Source: Dentipellis sp. KUC8613
Taxonomy: Eukaryota > Basidiomycota > Agaricomycetes > Russulales > Hericiaceae
DNA: 64,000 nt
Reading direction: 5' to 3'
Assembly: GCA_002286715.1 (NCBI GenBank)
Contig: NSJX01000003.1
Location: forward strand, 1 to 64,000
Both the position numbers and the translations under genes were made by a program. This document shows, in pieces, positions 22,199-34,600 of the stretch; the stretch's first letter is position 1, and every line of letters starts with the position of its first letter. A model generated the notes under the pieces. That model worked only from the letters and a program-made list of their open reading frames with translations, did not search any database and was not told the origin of the DNA.

Positions 22199-25100
22199 TG
22201 TGTCTTCGTTGGTCTCGGTCATTCGCATCTTTCACTTCTCTGTCTCCTATTGCTCTCATCGCATGCTTCGCTCTCATTACGACCAAACGACTACGTTAAT
22301 GCTCTCTTTTATTCTCAATGCTTCTCTCTGCTCGTTTCTCTCTCTTGCATCCTGCTTCTCGCATAGCCATACTCCACATCAATACTCTACGTCTCACAGT
22401 TCCATGAATCCCTCACGATCATTGTCCAATTGTGTATCTCGTAGTGTACATTCCCCATCCCCGAGAACTTCGTTACTCCCACCAACTATGGTTTATTGAC
22501 GTCTGGATTCGTCTTCGAGCTTTTGAACTTTACCTAGCATTGTATACCATTATTAGATGCACGCCCTCCGCCTTTCGTTCCTACGTATATGTATTTATCT
22601 AATAGAAATCCGAATTCGGTGCATTTGACTTCCTTCTGGCCAAACACATTAAGTGTCCGGACTTCGAGAACAAGCACGTCAACAGTCTGCGGCGGCCCCG
22701 TACCCATACGTACCCATCGCCTTCCATGCCAGCTTGTGTGCTGACAGCAACAGGTGGTACCCCTACGCCTTTTCTTGGCTTTCGAAGCTTCAGATCCAGG
22801 AGCCCGCCGTCGTCGCGGAGCTATTTTCTCGGAATATGCCTGCATGCCCGCGCGCTTATACGACGCCTTCCATGCCTCGTCGACGTGCGGCGATTGAGAA
22901 CGAATCCCGCCAAAATCCTCCTTGCTCCGCGGATTACATTGACTTTACGCTTTTCATGGAAGGCATGTGTACAAGGATCGTCTTCTTACCTTTAGCTAGC
23001 CAATTTATAGCGCAGGGCCTCGTTCTCTGCGCAGCCTGACAGACCACGAGCCAAGAAAGCATTCATTTTTAATGCACGCCGCTGTCGCGTTTTTCAGCGC
23101 GTACGTACTGTCTCGTTTCGACCACAAGTTCACGGGGTGTGACCTGTGACCTTAGTTCACCACCCGGGACGAAGTTCATTGGTGGCTGTGACCAGGGACC
23201 GAAGTTCATGAGACACAAGTTCACCGTATGGGTGCAGGTTTCATGGCATTCTGGGGGCCCGAGTGGGTCGGGGATAGCAGATTCAGAGGGGAAGCGGCCA
23301 AATTGACGCGTTTGGAGGCCGGAGAGCGAAAATTTGGGAAATTTTTGAATTTTTGAGCGATTTTACGTAAGTTTTTCGAATTTTGTGACGCTTCCGACCC
23401 AAGTTCACCGCGGCTGGTGACCCGTGACATGGGTCGAAATAGGTTCAAGTTCACAGGGTCTGTGACCCGTGACTGAACCTGTGGTCGAAACGAGACAGTA
23501 CGTGTACATACCACCCAACCTGCCGGTGCGATCTGCACCCTGCATTTTTTTTTGCTTACTTCGTTCTTCGATGCGCCGCAACATTACAGTACGAACGCGC
23601 CCGCGCGCCCCTCCCCGACCCTGCACATCCGGCGAATAAACGTCCATTCGCGGAGAGCAAAGTGCGGCTTATCTCACCGCGCGGAGCTTGGCGCCTGCCG
23701 TGACGGCCGCTCGGACTCCGAATTCGGCACTCGGGCACGGGTGCTTCGGGGAACCCGTCCTCGAGGACTACTACTGCATCAACCTGCCAAATTCTAGCAG
23801 CTACTGTCCGGAGGGGCGCGCAGGCGCATGTATTCATAGCGCGCACGCTGCGCACTGCACACTACACACTGCACACTGGCCGCTGCACATGGACACTGCG
23901 TGCTGCGCTGGCATTCGCGTATCATTGACATTGCCATGACTAACTCGTCCGCTTCCAGGATTCCACGCGCACCCCCTGCACGAGGCTCGGAGCTAATGCT
24001 GTATATCGCGTGCACGCTGGGCACTTCATCGAATGTAGGGTTTCTTCGCAGAAGCGGACATACCAAACACGCCTTCGCACGACGCCCACCGCAAAACAAT
24101 AGCGTGTAAGTGCGTCCCCATGCTAGCCAGCGCGTCCACGCTGGGCACGCGAGTTGCGGCGTCGAGCGTCGAGCCTTCGAAGGAGAAATGGGTAGCCGGG
24201 TATGGTAGAAAGCCTATTTCTGATCCCCGCGATCGCTCGGCGTTCTCAGAACATCGAGTCCAGCCAGCCAGTCCCGATCAGCGTATTTGGAAGGCTCTGT
24301 TACTGGTGGTGTGGTAAGGACTTCCAGAGTTCCAGGCTCCAGCTCCACAGCTTTATTATGGGATCCTCAGGGCCTGTGTATCGCTGCAAACGGGTCAGGA
24401 TGATCCCTATAGTGCGGGGCCTTTTGAGCAGGCGGCCCCGTGCGCGTAGCGCGACTGATATGGCATGCAGGTATCCTACGGACGCTTTGAAAGTGCCTCG
24501 GAATTCTCACACTTTGACGATTTTGCAATTGCAGGGCAGCACTTTGCGCGAGGAGGACGTCAAACAAGCCTGAGCCCCTCTCAATCCGCGACCGCAGAAT
24601 CAGATTCCGAGGGCGAACAATCTGCGCGGAACGAGGGCAGGACGGTCCACATCAGGCCTTTCGGGTGCGCAATTGCATATGCATGTGTCTTCGCTGCATA
24701 TGATCTATATGACATGTCTTCCAAACGTCGGATGGAAGATTTTACCTCATGGTGCGTACTCCACAGGCTGTCTTCAGTGTACCTGTCCCCGTCTTTGAAG
24801 GGTGCGTATGATTCAATATGATTTGCACGGCTTTGACTGATCACTGCTGCTCAACTCATTCAAAGCACGTTCGGAAATTGTTCCGCCTAAGTGAAACACT
24901 ACAAGAGGGACGGCGTACACCTAGGAATATATGAGATCGACGTCTCAGCTCTCTAGTCACGACAATCACGACACGGGACAGGTGAGCGACGACGCCCGCC
25001 TGGTCACCTCGACAGATTGCTAGACACCTGACGCGTACGCGCGCCCGACGTGCCCGCCAGGTCTCCCGGGATGCCAGCCGCAACACCATTTTGAAGTCAA

Positions 25101-26578
25101 CATGCAGCCGCCGTCTGCAAAGCAACTGCAATCTTAAGTTATTGCTAACGCGAACGTGCAGAGTCAACCTACCGAGACGTCTTACTCGCTTCGAAGGTTC
25201 TCTTCGTTCTCGCCAAGTCCGCTTCGCCAGTCCGATCGTCGTGGGCTGCCGGCGGCCTCACGTAGCAGGCAATCCGCAGGATTATTATCGCCACGATGAC
25301 GTCGTATTGACTGGCACACCCAGACTCGCATAGAGCAGCGTATACCATATACCCCAGGTGCGCCGTTAGTGCTCCGACACGAACTGACCTTCTGGTGTCT
25401 CGAACAGGGCCCATCGATTCGGAATGACAGCGGGACGAGCACTGCAGCACTTTGCTACTGTGCGAATGGCCACTCCCCGCCCTGGCGTATAGGAGGCCAT
25501 TGATTCTCAACGCGGAACCGAGGACCTGCACCTGTTCAACAACGCAACCTGTTCTCCGTATACGTCGACTCGGACGCAGCCCGAGTGTGGGGAAATCAAA
25601 AGTAGGCCGCGAGCGCTAGCCGGATAGGTGCGCAGCAGGCGTGCCGTCTGGGGAAGCGGTCGCCTGTTGATATGGTAGGTAGGTGCATACATACACCAAC
25701 TGCTGTAGTGGGGGGCGCTCTATTGAGCGTCTTCGTGTGGTTCTGATTCATCTCTGTGGACAATATTAGGCGCGCCGAAGCGTCATGTAGGACTCGTTTC
25801 CTACAGCACCGCAGCCATGTGTACAGTTAGTTGGTCGTCCTTGGTGATGAACATACATTTTTAATATGATCCGCCATGCGCGATGTTGGATCAAGGAGGC
25901 GCAGCCCCAGGCGTTATCGTGCATACACATGCTTCGTTTGAGGTGCTACGGGCTTTCCGCATACTCGAGCCATCTTCCCACCATGCATACCAAGACTCGC
26001 AGCAGCACCGCTCTCAGCTGCAGCGTGCCTGTCACTGAAACCAACACGCGTGTATTCGAGCAATCAAGATACGGCACTAATGGAGGTCAGACTGCGACGT
26101 GCAACACAAGAACAACAAACACAGCATGAGAGCTACACCAGTATGACAGAGCAGACTAAGCATATGTAAGTAGGTGATACGAATATGGGACATGGACACG
26201 CCAAACCGGAACTAGGATAGGTGACGCAGGAATATGTACGGGTGATGTGTGCATGCGATGTGAAGATTGAGATGCTTGCGAAGGGTGCAGAGTCAAATAT
26301 AGCAGAAGAAGAGAAAATATAAGATATTGACAGAAGAGAGCGCATGGATGGCCGGAGGCATAAGTCCGCGGGCTGCGATGGCCCCATGCATTGCGACATA
26401 TGTGCTTCACGCTAGACCTGGTGGCAGTGCGAAGGGAAAGAATGGAATGTGAGATTATGTGGGTGTTTCGCGTAAGTGCTAGACAATAGAGCAACAACAG
26501 TTCGATACTGAATGATACTGGGCCATGCACGTCAGTCAAGCTGTGGATCTATCATGTCACAGAACACGACTCACAATA
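22199..26578. other. 4.4 kb stretch with a MITE-like element and no recognised gene
   Basis: The stretch holds the MITE-like element at 23108-23498 and short CA/CT-rich repeats near 23845-23900 (variants of GCACACT). It also holds GCACACGCTGG-type words near 24010 and 24130. Its right end is the 3' flank of the homeodomain gene. A 118-codon plus frame at 24465-24821 and others show no family resemblance. I could not support any gene here. Confidence 0.4.
23108..23498. mobile_element. Non-autonomous DNA transposon (MITE-like), 391 bp
   Basis: The ends are inverted copies: CTGTCTCGTTTCGACCACA at 23108 and its reverse complement ending at 23498. The match continues for about five more bases after a single mismatch. 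TA sits immediately outside each end (23106-23107 and 23499-23500), within ACGTA on the left and TACGT on the right, as expected for a Tc1/mariner-type TA duplication. The subterminal zones carry at least six copies of AGTTCA(C/T) and several GTGACCCGTGAC-like words in both orientations. The centre is AT-rich (about 23330-23395). There is no coding capacity. The Tc1/mariner assignment is inferred from the TA flanks and the TIR start. Confidence 0.8.
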
Positions 26579-28419
26579 TCAACGCACGATGTGATGATGG
26601 AAGCCCAACAGCAGGAGGGCATCTTCTACTTTCACACCCGACATCCGTTCCGGAACCTTCTCTATGTCAGGATAAGAAACTGGTTCCACGACATCCATCC
26701 CCATTCGCGGCCGATGTGACCGAGAAACAGCTGTGAATGAAGCCGAGTTCAACGAGGGAGGGGGAGGAGACGGCGAGGGCTCAGGAGATGGCGTGACAGC
26801 CTCCTGATACTCTTCGTCGCTTCCAGCGTCGGAGTGACCCGAACGACGAACGTTTTCGTAGTTGTCTTCGTCCATGGGCTCGGGATCCGCCTCGTCGACT
26901 TCGGTGTCCATGCCATGGTCATCGAGCGATCCCGAAGACCAAGAGCCGTAAGATGGTGTCGCAGCGCGCGAGGCAGACGCAGAGCCAAGCTGCAGACTAT
27001 CGGTATCGCCGTCATCACCCGGTTTCTTCGCACGCTTGCGAGCTGTCTGACGAAGGTTGCGGAACCAGTTGGTCACTTTCGCCACATCCCTGTGAACATC
27101 ATATGACAACGTGTGAGTCCCGAAGTACGGATTGCTCAATCGGGTATACGTACATTCCGACTTCAAGCGCAAGAGCAGTGCGCTCGTCGATAGATGGACT
27201 TGATGTACGATTGTACAATTTCTGAAGCGCCTCGAGCTGATGAGGCTCAGGCCGCGTTCGTCGGGGACGCTGCGATGGAGGGACGCTATGGTACGGCGAT
27301 GCTCTTGATGTGGCAGAGACAACAGACGGCGGGACGCTAGGTGACCGAGTAGCTCCATTTGTAAGCGTGGAGATCGAAGGATGAGATGAACGAAGTCTCA
27401 ATGAAGGGTGGTCCGACGCAGGTGGGTACGGCGAATATCTTCGCGATTCATTTGAATACTCTTCAGATTTGGGCTTGTCGTGCATAGAAACCATAGAAGC
27501 GGTCTCAGCGTCTTCATCCTGGCGCTTCCTGGCAAGACTGCGCTGGTTCTGGAACCAGTTGGTTACGCTCTGGCCACGCCTGCGAAAAATACCCTTACCG
27601 TGAGTGTCTCGAATTACCGACAACAAAAACATTGCTTACATTCCGATTTGCCTCGCAAGCTCCTCACGCTCGTCCTTGCTTGGATGTTGATTCTTCTGAT
27701 AGTATTTGCGCAACTGTTCGGTTTGTTGCGGGGTCGGCCTCATCCGCATGCGAGGGCGAGGGAGCATTTCGCGATTGTTGCTTTCATAGGTATGTCGATG
27801 GTCCGGATTTCCAGCGTAAAAAGCTGAGAGTTGTTGAGGAGGAGGAGGATCGATGAGGGGAAGATTGTGCAAACCAGGTTTGTGGTCGACAGCGTAAGGC
27901 TCTGACAAGTGAGTCTTGTGGTCAAGAGCAGTCTTCCCAGGCATACGATTGTCTAGCCGGGGTGGAGGTAATGTGGTATGAAATTCTGAGTCGTCAAACT
28001 CGCTGGGTGCTGCAGGTGCAGAGATAGATGAAGTTGAGGCGAGCAAGGACGATATAGGGGGTAGCTCTAGAGCCGCCGGAGGGGCACCGCGATGGCGCTT
28101 CTTGGCGGAAGCCCTTTTATTTTGGAACCAAGCATTGACAGTCTTTGTCTCCCTGATAATGAAAAAGGGGGGTCGAAGAACATAATCAGCAAAGATTTAA
28201 AGAATGTCAATAAAGCGAAGCGTACATTCCCAGACGCTCGGCAAGGGCGGTGCGCTCGTCCAAAGAAGGGTGTTCATTTTTGTCGTACAGCTCGTTCAAT
28301 GCTGCTAATTGGACTGCTGTATGGCGATGACGGGGCTTCTTGGGTTTGTCCTTGGGCTCGTCTGGTTGCTTCGAGGGAGCCTCTGAGGGCTGTGGCCAGG
28401 ACGAGAAGGACTGCTCCAT
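26579..28419 (-). CDS. Triple-homeodomain transcription factor
   Basis: Four exons on the minus strand (28419-28226, 28152-27640, 27579-27154, 27089-26579) give 547 residues with three complete homeodomains at about residues 27-87, 197-258 and 340-400. Recognition helices read NAWFQNKRASAKKRHR, TNWFQNQRSLARKR and TNWFRNLRQTARKR, so the W-F-x-N-x-R core is kept in all three. The first two helices are also alike: QLAALNELYDKNEHPSLDER, QTEQLRKYYQKNQHPSKDER and QLEALQKLYNRTSSPSIDER. Each domain is split by an intron at exactly the same place, between the second and third base of the Met codon that ends helix 2 (GM). Linkers and the acidic, Pro/Ser-rich tail are predicted disorder. The protein should be nuclear and bind DNA; targets are unknown. 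Multi-homeodomain proteins are uncommon outside animals. Confidence 0.88.
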
Positions 28420-28538
28420 GGCGAGAAGGATAAAGTAAGATCAGATGAAGAGAGAAGGAAGTAAGGAGCGAAGAGGCAGAGGGCCGGTATTACAAAGGGG
28501 CCATTGGGCTGACAACAGGTGTACTCGGAAATCGGAAA

Positions 28539-28769
28539 TTATAGCAGCTTACTGTATGCGGTTTTAGACACTCGGTTCGGTATGAAGAACAACCTTCCCA
28601 CGGTCCTTTCCATGTGCGGCCCTTTCAATTCTTCCGCTTCCACGAATAACCGCCTCCGCTCCTCCGAGGCCACCAATTTGCTCCTCCATTGGTACAGCTC
28701 TGGGTGCTTTTCAGCCTCAAGGCAATTGTTCTGCCAAAGGGTTGCATGGACCGTACCCTGAGACATCAT
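28539..28769 (-). CDS. Possible small protein of unknown function
   Basis: An open frame of 76 codons starts ATG ATG at 28769. It includes LWQNNCLEAEKHPELYQWRS, an ERRRLFVEAEELKGP stretch and ends KTAYSKLL. The composition (charged, amphipathic, few rare residues) looks like real protein, unlike the noise ORFs around it. I do not recognise the family. It lies 120 bases upstream of the homeodomain gene on the same strand, so it could be an independent small gene or an upstream ORF in a long 5' leader. Confidence 0.35.
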   Translation of the reverse strand: MMSQGTVHATLWQNNCLEAEKHPELYQWRSKLVASEERRRLFVEAEELKGPHMERTVGRLFFIPNRVSKTAYSKLL

Positions 28770-29539
28770 ACGACGTCGCCCCACGGACCCACATTAGTCC
28801 CATCCGTTCCTGTTTAAATGGAATCATGACATCAATCCACCTTCCGTCTCAATGTCCCCCACACAGCCACATCCGCTCTTCTACACGCCTCCCTCAATGC
28901 ACTGTCCCATCCTGCTCTACCATCCACCGCTGGTTGGTAAGACTCGAAGGCTGTTGCAAACACCGGCGCCTTGCAGTGTTTGAGAGACCCCGGACTGGGC
29001 GTCTTTCCGGCATAGACGGGTATACTTATGACGTGTGGGTGTTTGAGACCATGCTGCATCTCGGCAGCCGACGTTGTGCCGCCCGTCTATTTTCCCAGTT
29101 GCTGTGCTGTCCTGAATGTTTTCTATACTCTGCAGCGATCTTCAGACCAATGCTGAGACGTCGCACCATTTTCTGCGTGAACAGCCGTTTCGGAGATACA
29201 GATGTAGGGGTACATGTTACCTCTCGGCCGGAGATCGTATGCTAATCTGACTCATGTCAACGAGAACATGATCAGGGCTCTAATTTGCTTTCCAAGTGGG
29301 GAATTAGCATGAGGGTCTGCGAGGGCGCCAATTGCATGCCGTAAAGCTCAATATTATCGAGTCAGGCACTTGTGGTACAGTTAAGATTAGTCTTGGATTA
29401 CTCGGGTGGGTGAAGATACATGGTACAATAACTTTACAGTGTAGTCAGTGCAGAGGCCGCGGTAAATAAGTGGTAAATGCTAGTCCCAATCCTCGATACC
29501 ATGCAATGCGATGCTGTGTCTAGTGAGCCGCTCCTGACT
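28770..29539. other. Intergenic region 3' of pantothenate kinase
   Basis: I see no recognisable gene. The plus frame at 28742-29245 is long but has no protein-like features. Confidence 0.4.
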
Positions 29540-31298
29540 TCATGTGCTGTGAGTCTCGGGAACATGGTCCCCGTCGATGTTCTTGATCCAAGCACCAATC
29601 GCACCACTGGTAGAGGCGATAGTCAGCATGGCAATCATAGGGAACTCAAAGCCGGCGTGGACGCACAGGAAACCCTCGTGCCGGAGGAATAGCGCTCGTT
29701 TCGTGCCCTTGCTCCAGAAACGAATGGCATAGGATAACGTGGCGATGGTGGCCGGGTGACCTCGGATGAAGAAGCCGCCAAAGTAGATCCTCTGCAGGTT
29801 GTACTTCTCGGCATTCATATAACTGGGCGAACCTGTCAGTATGATCGGCGCCGCGTGAGATGAAAGGACTTACGCGATCTGCCCGATATTATTCGAGATC
29901 GCATACAGCAGACTCTTGCTGATGTCTTCTGGAGAGAAACTACCCTTGCGCTGGCCCTTCTTGAAAACCTTGCCGAAGGAACTGGCAATCGTCGTGGACT
30001 TGAGACCGAGCTTGCTGTAGTCCTGACCGTAGATATCACCGACCAGCATATCTACACTGGCGTTATCACCCTTCTCGGACAGAGCGAGCATTTCTACAAC
30101 AAAATTATGAGCGAATCACAGCGGTCATTTGAACACTGCGACAACGCACCATCGAATGTTGTGGCTGGCGTTAACAGGCTAAGCAAGCCCCACAGCGTAC
30201 CACCGCCCAAACTCGTGCCGCTGACACGCTCAAACTTTCCATCCTCGTCTACCCGGATGATAGACACACCAGAACCAATGTTGACGAGAAGACATGGAAG
30301 TTGTGGTGAGGGATTGCTTTCGAATGTGACAGCATACTTGGGCGGGTTGGCACTCGGCCGCTCGAGGACTGTGTTGTCTGCCCCGTTTGGTGGATTGCTC
30401 TTCCCGCCGGAAGTCGGTGGATGTGCGACAGACTGGATGAGCTCGTCCGAGAAGTAGTATGCCTCGTTCGGGATGAGCGTGATGAACTTGAGACCCTCGA
30501 TGAGACACTCCATCTCGTCCTCTGGTCGCACCTCCACTCCGAGCGCCCCGGAGAACAGCTCGTAGAATCTGTGCGCCCCTCCGCCCGTCGCCACGATCTT
30601 CACGCCCTTGCGCATCTCCTCTATCGAGACCCCGTTGATCCTCGCGGAGCGCTCGATAAGACCCTGGATGAACTCGACGCACTCCTGCACGTTATCCGTC
30701 TCGAAGCGCTCAAAGTTCAGTGAGCCGCCGGGGAAGTGCTCCAGCGAGGCCCTGCGTAGCGACGCATGCAGGAGACTCTGGTATTCGGGTCCTGGGTAGT
30801 CGTTTTGTGGTGTGTCGAGGATGAGAGGCGTCAGCGCGCCATTGAGCTTCGGTTCTGAGGAGCAAAGGGGTGGGGAGGCACGCGAGGAGTTGGATTTGGG
30901 GGAGGACGAGCCGGGGCTCGAGAGGTCGCCGAGCGTCGTGTCACCATTGGTCGCAGCGATAGAAGGGGATGCTGGTGGTTCAGGAGAGCGGGTGAAGTAG
31001 ACAACTTTCGCAAGCGAGCCTCCGACCTAACAAGATAGCAAGTGGTGAGTTTCCCCATGGGCATTGCGCAATCTCCGGTGCCCACTCACGTCTACGGCTA
31101 TGTGCGACACGGGCTCGATGTAATTGGGCAGGTAGATCCCTCGACTGTCGCGGGTCTGAGGGCATCATGGGGTCAATAGACGTCGTCTGCGAACGGGGGT
31201 CATAACGCACGAACCTCGGGGGATTCCTCGTGCAGGATAACTGCACCGCGGGTATCAACATGGATGACTTTCGGCGTCGGAAGAGGGGGAGACGACAT
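29540..31298 (-). CDS. Pantothenate kinase
   Basis: Six exons on the minus strand (31298-31215, 31155-31090, 31026-30150, 30093-29874, 29822-29667, 29606-29540) give 489 residues. The enzyme phosphorylates pantothenate, the first and regulated step of CoA synthesis. Family marks of the eukaryotic (type II) enzyme are HIAVDVGGSLAKVVYF near residue 50 (ATP loop), IVATGGGAHRFYELF, LLVNIGSGVSIIRVD with SGTSLGGGTLWGLLSLLT, DMLVGDIYG, and the C-terminal IYFGGFFIRGH ... KRALFLRHEGFLGAIGAW. A Ser/Pro-rich insertion of about 60 residues follows the ATP loop. The last intron (29607-29666) is 60 bases, a multiple of three, with no in-frame stop. Keeping it would insert 20 residues within the EGFLGAIGAW motif, so I treat it as spliced. 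No mitochondrial signal is obvious, so a cytosolic site is likely. Confidence 0.92.
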
Positions 31299-31634
31299 GG
31301 TGTTGGGGGCGGAGGAGATCAGAGGCGAGTGGGAATAAATAAGATATATGGGATGCAGCGAATGAGACCATGCACAATTCTTACTTCAAGTCGGGTGTCT
31401 TACGAGCATTACGATTTGACCGGTTCTGCGCCGGGATGGGGCATATGCAACGCTCGGAACTCCGCGAGTCTCTAACCGGCCTTGCCCCACATCGCCCCAT
31501 CCCGCAAGGCCGCACCAGTCATTTCCCCGCCCCGTCGGCATCGGGGCCCCTTACAGTAGTGCGTGCCACGGGCCATCCAACAGTGTCCAGTGATGTATTA
31601 ACAAACAATTCACAGAATATCATGCGCTAATAGT
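31299..31634. other. Short intergenic spacer
   Basis: This is the 5' flank of pantothenate kinase and the 3' flank of coatomer gamma. It contains GC-rich direct words (GCCCCATC) near 31490. No gene was seen. Confidence 0.5.
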
Positions 31635-34600
31635 CTACCCGCCAATGGCGGCAAGGACGAGGTTGCACGCCTCGGGCTTTTCAGCTCGCACACCGAGCTC
31701 CAGCGTTACCCCTTGCCCCCTGGAGAAGGTCATGCGCGCCCGCACAAGTATTTTGCCACCCCCGCCTATCAACAGACCCGACAGCTGTAGCGTGTGTATC
31801 GAAGTCGATGTGGGATTTTGGGTACCGCCGAGTGGCTCCATGTTGAGGATTTCGACGATCGAGTCGCAGGCGGCTGGGAGGGAACATTCATAAGCATACT
31901 TCGGGCACAATGGCGGCGGCCGATCGACTCACCTTTAATGCTTTCCATAGCTGACAGGGCGAACGTCTCTGTTGCGGTCGCACCACCACGCAGGCGATCC
32001 CACTCGGACGAGAAGTTGGTGTAGCTAGGCACGATAAAGTCCCCACCAGCTGCCAACTCGACATCCTCCAGCTGGTACTCATCCTCGTAGCCCTCCTCTT
32101 CCGGCTCACCTGTCGATGGGTCGACTTCCTTGCTGATGAACTTGAGAATGCACTGGAAGGAAGCGAGAGGGAACTCCTCTGGTGAATCACGAGTAAACGA
32201 GACGTATACGATGCCGGGAGATGTCGTGGCCGAGATTGAAGGCACGGGGATGATGAAGTCTTCTGTCAGGCCAGAGTCGGCCGAGGGCTGCATGATGACA
32301 GAGACTTGTTCGAGAATGGTATCAGGAAGGGTATTCGAAACATTGAACTGTGTTTCATGTTAGTGTCATGGGATGCATGTAGAGAGAAACCCGTCATACC
32401 TGGAAGACAACGTGCTCGGAGAAGATATGCTTGACGCAGGTGACCTGGTATTCAGTCTCGCTCTCCGTCAACTGCACAGGCTTCGCGGTGCTGTTGAGGA
32501 TGGTGCCATAGTTTGACAGCTCTGGCACCTCCGCCAGCTGCTCAATGTATGCGGATTGTGTCTCTTCAGCGGTCGGTGGCGGCGGTGTGGCGGTCTTCTG
32601 CACGGAAGGAGCGCCAATGGTGTCCAGTGTGCTCGGACCTATGCATGTCGATAAGTCTCGAACCCGAACGTTTGCGATGAATGTACTCACGAGCGGCTTC
32701 CTGAGCTGCCTGTTCACGGCTGACTTTCGGAACAGACGAGGCATCGAAGACCTTCTCTGAGGCATCAGGATCCTTAACATAGGCGACCAACTTGGCCTCA
32801 AGCGCCGACAGTGAGAATACGGAATCTGATTTCCTAGTCAAATTTCTCATCAAATTTGATGTGCTGAGATACGCACCGTCCTTCACGTAGGTAGTCGCCA
32901 GTACAGGTTCCTTAAGCGACTTGAGGTACAGAGCCGCACGATCCCGGACCTCATCGTCGACATCATCAAGGCATCTGGGAAAAAATCCGGGTGTGAACAA
33001 CCTATCATTCCAGGTGAAAAACGTCCGCATACCGGTTGAGCAACACGGTGATGCTCTTGTAAAGCTTGGGATCCTCGACGCTGATGCCAAACTTGGCTAA
33101 GCTCGACACAGCAGCTGCACGGACAGTCGCGTTCTCCAACACAACGCGGTTGTAGATGAAGCGAATGTACTTTGTGGGCTGCGGTGCCTTCGGTCCCTCG
33201 ATACCAAGCAAGTGTAGAATGCGAACGGACAACTTGGTGAATTCGCAGTCCTCAATAAATTCGCAGAGGTGAGAGAGAGCCTGCTCCTTGCAATCACCGA
33301 TGAACTTAATCATGTCAAAGATGGCTTCGACAACAGCGCGTTTGAAGTCATATCCGCCCTCATCGCGAAGGACGCCAGAGAGGAAACCGAGCATCGACAC
33401 ATGCTTGGTGGGGAACTTGAGGCACAGAGAGCGAATGGCGTCGACGATGATGACCTTGAACTCGTCGGAGATCTCGCTCATGAAGCCAGTGATTTGCTTG
33501 ATGAGGCGATCGACAGAAGCTTCGTTGCCAGTCTGATATGCTCAGAGTGAGTTCTCCGTGGATGTGGAAAGAAGGTGGCCATTACCTTGAGCAGTGTCGT
33601 AATTGCATAGGTCGCAACACTCCTGTTCGAGTCTGAGATAAGGTTCTCGAGATCGACGTTGCAAGACGCGACACTAGCGGGGTGCGTCAGTGCGAGAGAT
33701 GCCAAGGTGCGCGTCGCCGCGAATTTGAGGGTAGGTTTCGGCGAAGACAAGAACAGCTGGAGAACTACACAATTTCTTAGCACAGCCTTTCTTTGCATAA
33801 AATAGTATCCTACCAGAAATCGGCCTTGTAAGCTGGGTAGCAGACACATTCTTCATCTCGCAAATGGCACGCGCGGCTTCAAGATTGACCATGTCGCTCT
33901 TATGGCGTAACCAGCCCTCCAGAATCTCGACCATCTGCCGCTGAACACTGCATACAGGTAAGATGCCGAAATTTGGAGGTGAAAACGACTGCTACACTTA
34001 CTTGGGATCCTCCTCCATGACTTTCGCCGCGTACCGGATGAGCATACACAAGGCCATGGGGTTCTTCAGCACCGATCCTGACCCCGACTTGCTTCCACCA
34101 AGCTGTTGAATCATCTTCGTCACAGCCATCCTGTCCTGCTGACGGATGAGGTAGAGCAAGCCTAGTGCGTGGTACTGTGTGATGTAGCTCGTAGACGGCA
34201 TAGGCTGGTAGCCGCTACTCTGGTTGGACGATGAACCGAACCCGAGGTACGACGACGCGGAACCGCCTGAGAATAGACCAGTGGAGGATTTGGCACTGAC
34301 AGCTTCCTGCGCTTCGTTCACCCATCGGCGGACGACGTCCTTAGCGGCAGGGAAGAGGTGATACGAGGATACGAGGGCGGCGGAGGAAATGGATGGTGTG
34401 CGGTCGACAATGGCCGCTTTGAAGAACCGTTCGACGCCTTGTACCATGGAAGGCTTTGGGGCGCGTCAGTACCGTCATGTACTGCGATGTGAGAGCACAT
34501 ACGTCAATGATGCGGCAGAGGGCGCGGATAGCATTCGGTCGATAGATGACTTCCGAGTTCGGCTGCATGTCCTTCATGATACTGCTGGTGACCATGATCA

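Noticed and set aside
23845..23900. Repeats of GCACACT-type words considered as a CRISPR or telomere-like array
   Set aside because: Units are short and irregular with no spacers, so this is simple-sequence repetition in a eukaryotic genome.
24465..24821. 118-codon plus frame starting with ATG
   Set aside because: No family resemblance and no supporting introns or neighbours. It could be real, but nothing in the sequence supports it.
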